Shown here one piece after another: positions 1 through 7,704 of a DNA stretch of 64,000 nucleotides (the first letter of the stretch is position 1; each line of letters starts with the position of its first letter). The DNA comes from Variovorax paradoxus (GTDB lineage: Bacteria > Pseudomonadota > Gammaproteobacteria > Burkholderiales > Burkholderiaceae_C), in contig NZ_LR743507.1 in assembly GCF_902712855.1 (NCBI RefSeq), forward strand, positions 2,528,001 to 2,592,000, given 5' to 3'. The notes below the pieces were generated by a model. The model made no database searches. It saw only the letters and a program-made list of their open reading frames with translations, and had not been told where the DNA came from. The position numbers and the translations under genes are program-made.

Positions 1-553
1 ATGGTCTGCGTGCGCGCGAGCGTGCGCGACAGCTTGCTGATGGCCAGGTCGGCCTGGCCGCTGGCGAGCAGGTCGACCACCGCGTTGAAGGTGCCGGCCT
101 CGCGGTTGAAGCGCAGCTTGACGCCGAGTTCCTTGGCCAGCGACTGCGCCAGGCCGACCTCGAGCCCGGTCCACTGGCCCGCGTCGTCGAAGAAGAAGAA
201 CGGCGGCGTGTCGACCTTGAGCATGGCCACCACGAGCTCGCCGCGCATCACGATGCGCGCGATGTCGGGTGCGAGCAGCCGGCCGTCGGGCACGCGCACG
301 AGGCCGTTGGTCAGCACCGGCGCGGCGGGCGCGGGGTTGGCCGGGTCGACCTGGAACGCGGCGGCCGGTGCGCCGGGCGTGGCGCTGGCCGCTGGGGCGG
401 CGACCGCCACGACGGGCGCTGCAGTGGCAGCGGGCGCGGCGAGCGCCCCTGGGCCACGGGGCGTTCGCCGGCCGCGCCGGCGGGTCCGCCGGCGAGCAGG
501 CCGGCCAGGGCCAGCAGGCCGGGAAGGGCAAGGCGCCGCAGCGCACTGTGCAT
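1..553 (-). CDS. Family 3 extracellular solute-binding-like protein, 3' end outside window, apparent frameshift
   Basis: The minus-strand frame covering about 1-445 encodes a typical SBP_bac_3 N-lobe: after an Ala/Pro-rich linker come RGELVVAML, PPFFFDDAG, GLEVGLAQSLAKEL and a NAVVDLLASGQADLA stretch. A signal peptide (MHSALRRLALPGLLALAGLL, start at 553) lies in a different frame. Adding one G to the GGGG run complementary to 446-449 joins the two frames cleanly (..VAQG-ALAAP..). This is either a sequencing error or a real frameshift. The gene is last in the visible T6SS gene string. Family 3 proteins normally bind amino acids in the periplasm; the role here is unknown. Starts at 583 or 604 are also possible. 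The alternative, that 842 to 1 is one fused membrane-anchored protein, is discussed under findings. Confidence 0.6.
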
Positions 554-602
554 GCCCTTGGGATGTCGTGTGTTGTTCGGCATGCGTGGGGTCACTTGGT
601 TC

Positions 603-842
603 ATGAGGTGGAAGCAGGGAGGCCGGTGCGGCTGCGGGTGCAGGCGAGGCGGCCGGCGCGGGTGCCATGGAGGGCGAGGAGGGCTGCAGCGCGGCCGGTG
701 CCGTGGCGGCGGGGGCCGCGGGGGCGGCCATCAGCTTGCCGATCTCGATGCCCATCAGGAACAGGAGAACGCACAGCAGCACCAGGCAGGCCGCGGTGAT
801 CGCGACCATGCGGGAAGTCATCGTGAAGACGTATTGCGACAT
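603..842 (-). CDS. Small single-pass membrane protein of the T6SS cluster
   Basis: The ATG at 842 opens a frame with a short polar start (MSQYVFTMTSRM) and one strong hydrophobic helix (about residues 13-34, AACLVLLCVLLFLMGIEIGK), followed by an Ala/Pro-rich tail. No Pfam-type domain is recognised. It lies 20 bp after the PAAR-like gene on the same strand. The frame has no stop where one would expect it. It stays open through the next gene's signal-peptide region and runs into the solute-binding domain frame. The right-hand limit given here (603) is therefore only where the native-looking Ala/Pro composition ends. A periplasm-facing, inner-membrane location is inferred from the helix alone. 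Confidence 0.5.
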
Positions 843-862
843 GGAGAAAAGTGGTGTCCGGT

Positions 863-1252
863 TCAGGGAACCATGGAAGTGAACTGGCCCGGCACGACCA
901 CCTGGATCACGCCGCCCCAGCTGCACATCAGCTTGGAACTGTCCTGCAGCGCGGGCATGTTGCCCACCAGGACCGTGGGTGAGCCGGGCGCCCAGGGCGC
1001 GGACGTGACCGGGATGCACGGCATCGGCGTGAACGCGCCGAGCGCCGCGGCGGTGGCGGCCGCCACCATGGGGTTCGACATGCTGTTGCAGGTGCCGAAG
1101 GGCGCGATGTTGGCGATCGGCTTGTTGTCCATGATGGTGGCGGCCGGCACGCCGCCGGTGACCACCGCGTTGACGGGCAGCACCACCAGGCTCGAAGGCG
1201 CGGCGCCGAAGCTGCACTGCAGCGTGGCTCCCATGCAGACGTGCATGCCCAT
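863..1252 (-). CDS. PAAR-like (DUF4280) T6SS tip protein
   Basis: 129 residues. The start MGMHVCMGATLQCSFG and the alternating PxxL/V, PxA, P-containing turns with several Cys residues are characteristic of the DUF4280/PAAR-like family. These proteins sit on the VgrG trimer and sharpen the T6SS needle. There is no C-terminal toxin extension, so it is a stand-alone tip that probably adapts a separate cargo. It begins 2 bp after the MORN-like gene stop and belongs to the vgrG-MORN-PAAR group. Placing it with the spike follows from family knowledge and context. Interaction with the neighbouring MORN protein is inference. Confidence 0.8.
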   Translation of the reverse strand: MGMHVCMGATLQCSFGAAPSSLVVLPVNAVVTGGVPAATIMDNKPIANIAPFGTCNSMSNPMVAAATAAALGAFTPMPCIPVTSAPWAPGSPTVLVGNMPALQDSSKLMCSWGGVIQVVVPGQFTSMVP

Positions 1253-1254
1253 GT

Positions 1255-1989
1255 TCAGCTTCCCCTCACGAGCTTTTCGAGGCTCTTCATGAAGCCCGGC
1301 GCCGCGGCGCCGCCGGCGATCTCGCGGCCCGCCTCGTCGAAGCGGCGCGGCTGGCCGTGCGGCTTGCCCTGGCGGTAGACGATCTCTTCCATCGGCTGGC
1401 CGTTGGGCCAGTAGCGGCGCAGCGTGCCGTGCAGCAGGTTGGCCACGTAGGGCGCAGACTGCGCGACGCCGCCACCCGGCTGGTGGTCGACCACCTCGCC
1501 GTCGAGCAGGCCGGCGCGGTAGTGCTCGCGCCGGACGATGCGGCCCTCGTGGTAGTAGCTGGCCTCGCCTTCGAGGCGGCCGAGCACGTGGCGCAGGCGC
1601 GCGGTGACGTCGCCCGACTCCGCGTACACCACGGTCTCGCCGTGCAGCGCGCCGCGCACGTGCTGCTGCGTCTGCATCAGCCGGCCGCTCGGGTAGTAGG
1701 TGCGCGTCACGCCTTCGGCCGCACCGCCCAGCCGCTGCGTTTCCTGCAGCAGCTGGCCGCCTTCGCCGAACAGGCGCATGGCGCCATGCGGCAGTCCGGC
1801 CTGGTATGACGCTTCCATGGCGGGCTTGCCCGCGGCCGAGAACACCTGCATCGGCCCGTGCGCGACCTCGCCCAGGAACGAGGCGCGCACCACCGCCTGG
1901 CCGGCGCCGTCGAAGGCTTCGCGCACCACGGCGCCGGAAGCGGCTTCGGAAGGCAGCGCGGGAAGGGAGGCGGACAGGGGCAGGGCCAT
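1255..1989 (-). CDS. MORN/YwqK-like repeat protein in vgrG operon
   Basis: 244 residues with repeated short motifs of the type G-x-x-x-x-Y-x-x-G-x-x-x-x-x-x-x-x-G-x-x-H-G (for example TYYPSGRLM, HGETVVYAESG, HGTLRRYWPNGQPMEEI). This is the MORN_2/YwqK pattern often annotated as toxin-antitoxin YwqK family antitoxin. It has no signal peptide. It lies between vgrG (5 bp gap) and the PAAR-like gene (2 bp gap), which suggests it travels with the spike as effector, chaperone or immunity protein. The repeat family is clear, but the function is not. The start at 1989 gives the correct spacing behind vgrG. Confidence 0.75.
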   Translation of the reverse strand: MALPLSASLPALPSEAASGAVVREAFDGAGQAVVRASFLGEVAHGPMQVFSAAGKPAMEASYQAGLPHGAMRLFGEGGQLLQETQRLGGAAEGVTRTYYPSGRLMQTQQHVRGALHGETVVYAESGDVTARLRHVLGRLEGEASYYHEGRIVRREHYRAGLLDGEVVDHQPGGGVAQSAPYVANLLHGTLRRYWPNGQPMEEIVYRQGKPHGQPRRFDEAGREIAGGAAAPGFMKSLEKLVRGS

Positions 1990-1994
1990 GGCGT

Positions 1995-3941
1995 TCAGTT
2001 GATCTTCACCAGCCCGCCCTTGAGCGTGACCATGCCGCCGCCTTCGACGGAGTTCATGCCCGAGGCCTTGCTGCTGATGGAGGCCGCCTCGGTCGACAGC
2101 GAGGCGCCGCCCTTGGCGGACAGCGCCACGCCGGCCTCGGCCTTGAAGTTGACGCCGGCGTTGGCGCCCAGGTCGGTGCCGGCCTTCAGGTCCAGCGTCT
2201 GCGCCGACTTGATGAGCAGCGTGCCCGTCACGTCGATCACCAGGTTGCCGGTGACCTTGAGTTCGTAGTTGCCGCTGACCGTCTGTGTGAAATTGGCCTT
2301 GTTGTCGTGCGTCTCGTTGCCGGTGACGTCGAGCGCGCGCGTGCCCTTGACCGAATGGGTCTCGTTGCCGGTGTCGACCTTGACGGTGCGATTGCCCTTG
2401 GACACGGTGTGAAGCTCGTCGCCTGCGATCACCTTGGTGGTCAGCTGGTTCTCCACTTCCACGCGCATGTCCTTCTGCGCGTGCAGGTAGAGCTCCTCGG
2501 CTTCCTGCTTGTCGTCGAAGCGGATCTCGTTGCCGGCCACGCCGTCGCGCAGCGAGCGCGACAGGATGGTGCTCTGCGACGACTTGCCCGGCAGCGCGAC
2601 CGGCGTGGCGTGCGTGCCGTTGTAGACGCTGCCCGAGACCAGCGGCCGGTCGGGGTCGCCGTCGACGTAGCTCACCACCACCTCCTGCCCGATGCGCGGC
2701 ACGAACAGCGCGCCCCAGCCTTCGCCGGCCCACATCTGCGACACGCGCACCCAGCACGAGCTCTTGTCGTCCTTCTTGCCCAGGCGATCCCACGGGAACT
2801 GCACCTTGATGCGGCCGTGCGCGTCGGTCCAGATCTCCTCGCCGGCCGGGCCGACCACGCGCGCCGTGTGGCTGCCTGCCACCACGGGGCGGGCGGTGCG
2901 GCGCAGCGGGCGGAACGGCACGTTGGGCGGCACGGTCTCGAAACTGTTGCTGTAGCGCTCCTGGTCGGCGTGGTGCTGCACGCTGTGGACCACGTGCTTG
3001 TCGTTGAGGTCCGCGCGCGGATGCTCTTCCAGCGTGAAGGTGGTGCCCGGCGTCAGGTAGTGGCAATGGCTGTCGCCACGGCCCGACTGGCTGCCGGCCT
3101 GGTGCGCCTCCAGGCGCATTCGTGCACGCGCCGCGCCGCTCGCGGCCGGCACGCGCGAGGGGAATTCGTAGTCGCAGCCGCGCCCGCTGCTGCCTTCGGA
3201 TTCCTCGAGCAGGCTGGTGTCGGGCGTGAGGAAGTCGTAGTCGTCGACCGCGTGCGACCTGGCCACCAGCCGCGCGTGCGACTCGAAGCGGGTCACGGCA
3301 TGCGCGTGGCCGAAGTGGACGTCGCTGCCGCGCACCACGAGCTTGTCCGCCTCCGGGCAGGCCGGCCAGGCGGAATTGCTGTCGGCCAGCACCATGGTGT
3401 GGGCGTCGCCCGAGAAGGTGAAGAAGTAGAAGATGCCTTCTTCTTCCATCAGCCGCGAGATGAAGTCGAAGGCCGTCTCGTCGTAGCGCACGCAGTAGTC
3501 GCGCGGCTGGTACGTGCCGTTGAGCTGCGCTTCGAAGCTCACGGCGAACTCCCCGAGCACCGCCTGCACGATCTCGGGCGCGGTCTTGTTCTGGTAGATG
3601 ACGCGGTCGCGGCCCAGCGTGAGCAGCCACAGGCGCGGCACCAGTTCGAGCGTGTAGGTGGCGAAGTCGCGGTTGCTGCCCAGGTAGGTGAAGCGCGAGA
3701 CGATGCCGTTGAAGTGGCGGGCCGCCTTGTCGGGCCGCTGCAGCGTGACCGTGGCCGAGGTGCCGATCAGGTCGGCGGCGGCCAGGGCGTTCGAGTCGGA
3801 GCGCATGGTAAGCGTGCACGCGAACGGCTGCGAGATGGCCTCGGTGGCCTGGAAGGCGTCGAGCAGCAGCGCATCGGGGCCGAGCGCGGTCTGCACCGTC
3901 AGGAAGGCGGCGGTCTGGGTGAAGCCTTCGCGCATGTTCAT
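1995..3941 (-). CDS. vgrG: T6SS spike protein VgrG (TssI)
   Basis: 648 residues. The N-terminal gp27-like part carries RDYCVRYDETAFDFISRLMEEEGIFYFF (written here only as a landmark around residue 150), followed by the gp5-like OB fold with WVRVSQMWAGEGWG and PRIGQEVVVSYVDGDPDRP, and then the beta-helix needle with T/G/N-rich repeats. The C-terminus is short, ending in VTLKGGLVKIN, with no effector domain, so this is a structural VgrG. The ATG (3941-3939) overlaps the clpV stop as TGATG, indicating translational coupling. VgrG trimers form the puncturing tip, with the PAAR-like protein encoded two genes downstream. Confidence 0.95.
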   Translation of the reverse strand: MNMREGFTQTAAFLTVQTALGPDALLLDAFQATEAISQPFACTLTMRSDSNALAAADLIGTSATVTLQRPDKAARHFNGIVSRFTYLGSNRDFATYTLELVPRLWLLTLGRDRVIYQNKTAPEIVQAVLGEFAVSFEAQLNGTYQPRDYCVRYDETAFDFISRLMEEEGIFYFFTFSGDAHTMVLADSNSAWPACPEADKLVVRGSDVHFGHAHAVTRFESHARLVARSHAVDDYDFLTPDTSLLEESEGSSGRGCDYEFPSRVPAASGAARARMRLEAHQAGSQSGRGDSHCHYLTPGTTFTLEEHPRADLNDKHVVHSVQHHADQERYSNSFETVPPNVPFRPLRRTARPVVAGSHTARVVGPAGEEIWTDAHGRIKVQFPWDRLGKKDDKSSCWVRVSQMWAGEGWGALFVPRIGQEVVVSYVDGDPDRPLVSGSVYNGTHATPVALPGKSSQSTILSRSLRDGVAGNEIRFDDKQEAEELYLHAQKDMRVEVENQLTTKVIAGDELHTVSKGNRTVKVDTGNETHSVKGTRALDVTGNETHDNKANFTQTVSGNYELKVTGNLVIDVTGTLLIKSAQTLDLKAGTDLGANAGVNFKAEAGVALSAKGGASLSTEAASISSKASGMNSVEGGGMVTLKGGLVKIN

Positions 3942-6676
3942 CAGTTCAGCGCGGCTGCTTCGAAGCTGAAGACGAACGCGCCATCGGCGTCCACGCCCAT
4001 GTGCACCGCGCTGAACGCGGCGGCCATCGAGATGCGCTCGAGCACCTGGCGCGAGAGCTCCGGCAGCACCGCGTGCGCCAGGATGTGGTCGATGTTGCGT
4101 GCGCCGCTGTCGACCTCGGTGCAGCGCGCGGTGATGGCGTCGTCCACCTGCGCATCCCAGGTGAAGGTGGCGTGGTGGTTCAGCGCGAAGCGCTTCGCCA
4201 GCTTGCCGAGCTTGAGGTTCACGATGGATCGGATCTGCCCGTCGCCCAGGTGGTGGTAGGGCACCAGCGCCAGCCGGCCCAGGAAGGCGGGGCTGAACTG
4301 CTTGAGCAGCTCGGGGCGCAGGCGCTCGACCAGTTCCTCGGGATCGGGGCGGCGTCCGCCCTGCGAAGCCTGCGTGATCACGTCCTGCGCGGCATTGGAG
4401 GTCAGCAGGATCAGCGTGTTCTTGAAGTCGATCTGCACGCCTTCGCCGTCTTCCATGATGCCCTTGTCGAACACCTGGAAGAACAGCTCCAGCACGTCGG
4501 GGTGCGCCTTCTCCATCTCGTCGAGCAGCACCACGCTGTAGGGACGGCGGCGCACGGCCTCGGTCAGCACGCCGCCGCGCCCGTAGCCCACGTAGCCCGG
4601 CGGTGCGCCCTTCAGGCTGGAGACGGTGTGGGCCTCCTGGAATTCCGACATGTTCACAGTGATGACGTTGCGCTCGCCGCCGTACAGCAGGTCGGCCAGC
4701 GCGAAGGCGGTCTCGGTCTTGCCGACGCCGCTCGGGCCCACCAGCATGAACACGCCCACCGGCTTGCCGGGGTCGTCCAGGTCGGCGCGGAAGGTGCGCA
4801 CGCGACGCGCGATGGCGTCGAGCGCGTCGTCCTGGCCGACCACGCGCTCGGCCAGCTTCTCCTTCAGGTGGAGCACCGTGTGCAGCTCGTCGGTCATCAT
4901 CTTGCCGACCGGGATGCCGGTCCAGCCGGAGATCACCTCCGCCACCATCGTGCCGTCGACGCACACCGGCACCATCGGCTCGTCGCTCTGCAGCGCCTCC
5001 AGGCCCTTCTCGAGGCGGCGCAGCGCGGCGGTGAGCAGCGCGGGGTCATTCTCCTCGTCGGGCGGCGGCGCGCCGTCGCGCAGGCTGTCGGCGATGCGGC
5101 GGCGCAGCGCGACGATCTCCATCACCGCGCGCTTTTCCTCGTCGACCTTGTCGGCCAGGCGCTTGTGCTTCTGGCGCAGCGTGTCCAGCCGCGTGGTGAG
5201 CGCGGCGATGGCGTCCTGGTGGTCGCCGCCGGTGGCGGCCTCGTGGCGCAGCACGCGCAGCTCGCTCTCGGCCGAGGCGATGTCGCGCGCCGCCGATTCC
5301 AGCTCGGCCGGCAGTCCGTTCTGTCCGATGGCCACGCGCGCGCAGGCGGTGTCGAGCACGCTGATGGCCTTGTCGGGCAGCTGGCGGCCGGTGATGTAGC
5401 GGTGCGAAAGCTTGACGGCCTCGCGCACCGCGTCGTCGACGATCTCCACGCCGTGGTGCTTCTCCAGCGTCTCGACCATGCCGCGCAGCATGTCGATGGC
5501 GACCTCTTCGCTCGGCTCCTCGACCTTCACCACCTGGAAGCGCCGCGCCAGCGCGGGGTCGCGTTCCACGTACTTCTTGTATTCGGCCCAGGTGGTGGCC
5601 GCGATGGTGCGCAGCTCGCCGCGCGCCAGTGCCGGCTTGAGCAGGTTGGCCGCGTCGCCCTGGCCCTCGGCGCCGCCGGCGCCGATGAGCTGGTGCGCTT
5701 CGTCGATGAACAGGATCACCGGCGTGGGCGAGGCCTTGACCTCGGCGATGACCGACTTGAGCCGGTTCTCGAACTCGCCCTTCACGCCGGCACCGGCCTG
5801 CAGCAGCGCAAGGTCGAGCGAGCGCACCGACACCTGGCGCAGCGCGGGCGGAACGTCGCCCTGCACCACGCGCTGCGCGAAGCCTTCGACCACGGCGGTC
5901 TTGCCGACGCCGGCCTCGCCGGTCAGGATCGGATTGTTCTGGCGGCGGCGCAGCAGCACGTCGATGATCTGGCGGATCTCGGCGTCGCGCCCGCGTATCG
6001 GGTCGATCGCGCCGTCGCGCGCGAGCTGCGTCATGTCGACGGTGTACTGGTCGAGCGAGGGCGTCGACGAATTGCCGCGGCGCGCGGTGGGCATCTGCAG
6101 CGGCGCGGCGCCGGCGTTGTCGGCCGCAGCACTGGCGTGCGCCGTGCTCGCGGCCGGCGCGGCAGCCACCGGCGCGGCGGCCAGCGCGGAAGCGGCGGCA
6201 TCCTCGGGCGAGGACTGCAGCAATCCGGCGAGCTCGTCGCGCAGCGCGCCGCGCGGGATCTGCAGCAGCGCGGGCGCGGCATCGACCAGCCGGCCGCGCA
6301 GGCGGTCCACCTCGAGCAGCGCCAGCATCAGCGTGCCCGAGCGGATGTGCTGCTGGCCCAGCAGCATCGAGCTCATGAGCCAGGCTTCCTGGAACAGCGG
6401 CGCGAAGTCGGGCGCCAGGCTCGGCGTGCGGCCGTTGCCGCGCTTGAAGGTGTCGAGCGACTTCTGCAGCTGCGCCTGCACGGTGTCGGGGCGCAGGCCG
6501 AAGCGGCCGAACACCAGGCGCAGGTCGGGCGCCTCGTTGTCCACCAGCTTCAGCAGCAGGTGCTCGAGGTCGACGTTGTAGTGCGTCTGCTGCACGCACA
6601 GCTCGGCGGCCTGCTCCATGGCGCGCTTGCATTCCGGGTTGAGCCGGCCGAGCAGGGTGCGGATGTCGATGTCCAT
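3941..6676 (-). CDS. clpV: T6SS sheath-recycling AAA+ ATPase ClpV (TssH)
   Basis: 911 residues of ClpB/ClpV type. The Clp_N domain spans about 1-150. An Ala-rich linker (about 160-200) precedes the first AAA module with Walker A GEAGVGKT (253-260) and Walker B LFIDEAH. A coiled-coil middle region follows, then a second AAA module with GPSGVGKT and VVLLDEMEKAHPDV. ClpV unfolds contracted TssB/TssC sheath using ATP, acting in the cytoplasm. The start MDIDIRTLLGRLNP at 6676 fits the family N-terminus; the frame is open further upstream but that part overlaps tssG. No clear Shine-Dalgarno was seen. It lies 14 bp after tssG. Confidence 0.95.
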   Translation of the reverse strand: MDIDIRTLLGRLNPECKRAMEQAAELCVQQTHYNVDLEHLLLKLVDNEAPDLRLVFGRFGLRPDTVQAQLQKSLDTFKRGNGRTPSLAPDFAPLFQEAWLMSSMLLGQQHIRSGTLMLALLEVDRLRGRLVDAAPALLQIPRGALRDELAGLLQSSPEDAAASALAAAPVAAAPAASTAHASAAADNAGAAPLQMPTARRGNSSTPSLDQYTVDMTQLARDGAIDPIRGRDAEIRQIIDVLLRRRQNNPILTGEAGVGKTAVVEGFAQRVVQGDVPPALRQVSVRSLDLALLQAGAGVKGEFENRLKSVIAEVKASPTPVILFIDEAHQLIGAGGAEGQGDAANLLKPALARGELRTIAATTWAEYKKYVERDPALARRFQVVKVEEPSEEVAIDMLRGMVETLEKHHGVEIVDDAVREAVKLSHRYITGRQLPDKAISVLDTACARVAIGQNGLPAELESAARDIASAESELRVLRHEAATGGDHQDAIAALTTRLDTLRQKHKRLADKVDEEKRAVMEIVALRRRIADSLRDGAPPPDEENDPALLTAALRRLEKGLEALQSDEPMVPVCVDGTMVAEVISGWTGIPVGKMMTDELHTVLHLKEKLAERVVGQDDALDAIARRVRTFRADLDDPGKPVGVFMLVGPSGVGKTETAFALADLLYGGERNVITVNMSEFQEAHTVSSLKGAPPGYVGYGRGGVLTEAVRRRPYSVVLLDEMEKAHPDVLELFFQVFDKGIMEDGEGVQIDFKNTLILLTSNAAQDVITQASQGGRRPDPEELVERLRPELLKQFSPAFLGRLALVPYHHLGDGQIRSIVNLKLGKLAKRFALNHHATFTWDAQVDDAITARCTEVDSGARNIDHILAHAVLPELSRQVLERISMAAAFSAVHMGVDADGAFVFSFEAAALN

Positions 6677-6690
6677 AAGGAAATGTGGGC

Positions 6691-7704
6691 TCAGGCGGCG
6701 CTCGCGCCGTCGGGGGCGCGGGCGTCGCTGGTCAGGGTGTGTTGAACGGGCGGCAGGCTGCCGCGGAAGGACGGTCCGGCGATCCACGAGGTCCAGCCCA
6801 GCCGCATCGGGTTCGCGGCCCCGAGCACGCTGCTGCGCGATTCGGCGGGCGCGAGGCTCAGTTCCATCTCGACCTTCAGTTCCTGGGGCACGAAGCGACG
6901 CACCAGCCATTTCGCCAGTGCATGGTCGGCACCGCCCGGAAGCAGTTCGCGCAGGCGCCGCTGGCTCAGTTCGGTGAACGACAGCCGGATGCCGGCGCCC
7001 TGGTCCCAGACGCGCTGGCCGAGCACGGCGCCGCCGCCCAGCGGCGTGCGCATGTCGAGCCGGGCCGAGGCATCGGGCTCCAGCGCGAGCCAGCCGCCGC
7101 GGAACTGCGCACCCTGCACGCGCACGCCGAGGCGGTCTCGCAGCAGCGCCAGCAGTGCGGTCATGCCGCGCGGCGCACCGCCCAGCAGGCCGGCGTGGCG
7201 CAGCCACAGGGCCGAGCCGTCGGGCGCGCGTACACCCGCGCGCAGGCCGAGTGCGCTGGCGGCGTCCAGCGTCGAAGCCAGCGTGGAGCGCGACGGCGAC
7301 TGCGGATTGAGCGCCACATGGTGCTTGCGGCGGCTGCGATACAGGAACGCCAGGAAGCGGTGGTTGAAGATGTCGAGAAAGTCGGCCGTGGCGTGATCGC
7401 GCTGCTGGCGGCGCTCCAGCAGCATCTCGGTGAAGGGGATCGGCAGCGGGCCGCCGCTGCCGCCCAGCGAGAGCGCCGGCGTGGTGAGCGCAAAGGGCTC
7501 GCCGGTGGCCGCGCCGGCGCTGACCTCGCGCACGTCGCTGGCTTCGAACGCCAGCGACACGAAGGCGTGCAGCCGCACGGCCTCGCGCTCGCGCGGGCCC
7601 TGCGAGCGGCCCACCGGCACCGCCTCGGGCGCGGCGCGCTCGAGCAGGCTGATGGCCTGGAACAGGTTGAATTCCTGCGGGCGGGCGGTGAGCCGTTCGA
7701 TCAC
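6691..7704 (-). CDS. tssG: T6SS baseplate protein TssG
   Basis: 337 residues. Family landmarks are FNLFQAISLLER near the N-terminus, the LPIPFTEMLLERRQQRD segment, FLDIFNHRFLAFLYR and a C-terminal LGWTSWI. TssG forms the baseplate wedge with TssE, TssF and TssK around the VgrG hub. The start chosen is GTG at 7704, which overlaps the tssF stop as GTGA. An upstream ATG would overlap tssF by more and is less likely. It sits in the canonical order tssE-tssF-tssG-clpV. Confidence 0.93.
   Translation of the reverse strand: MIERLTARPQEFNLFQAISLLERAAPEAVPVGRSQGPREREAVRLHAFVSLAFEASDVREVSAGAATGEPFALTTPALSLGGSGGPLPIPFTEMLLERRQQRDHATADFLDIFNHRFLAFLYRSRRKHHVALNPQSPSRSTLASTLDAASALGLRAGVRAPDGSALWLRHAGLLGGAPRGMTALLALLRDRLGVRVQGAQFRGGWLALEPDASARLDMRTPLGGGAVLGQRVWDQGAGIRLSFTELSQRRLRELLPGGADHALAKWLVRRFVPQELKVEMELSLAPAESRSSVLGAANPMRLGWTSWIAGPSFRGSLPPVQHTLTSDARAPDGASAA

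Noticed and set aside
1806..4259. Long plus-strand open frame across vgrG and the MORN gene
   Set aside because: Antisense low-complexity translation (Ala/Arg/Val/His) with no ribosome site. The minus strand has well-conserved T6SS proteins.
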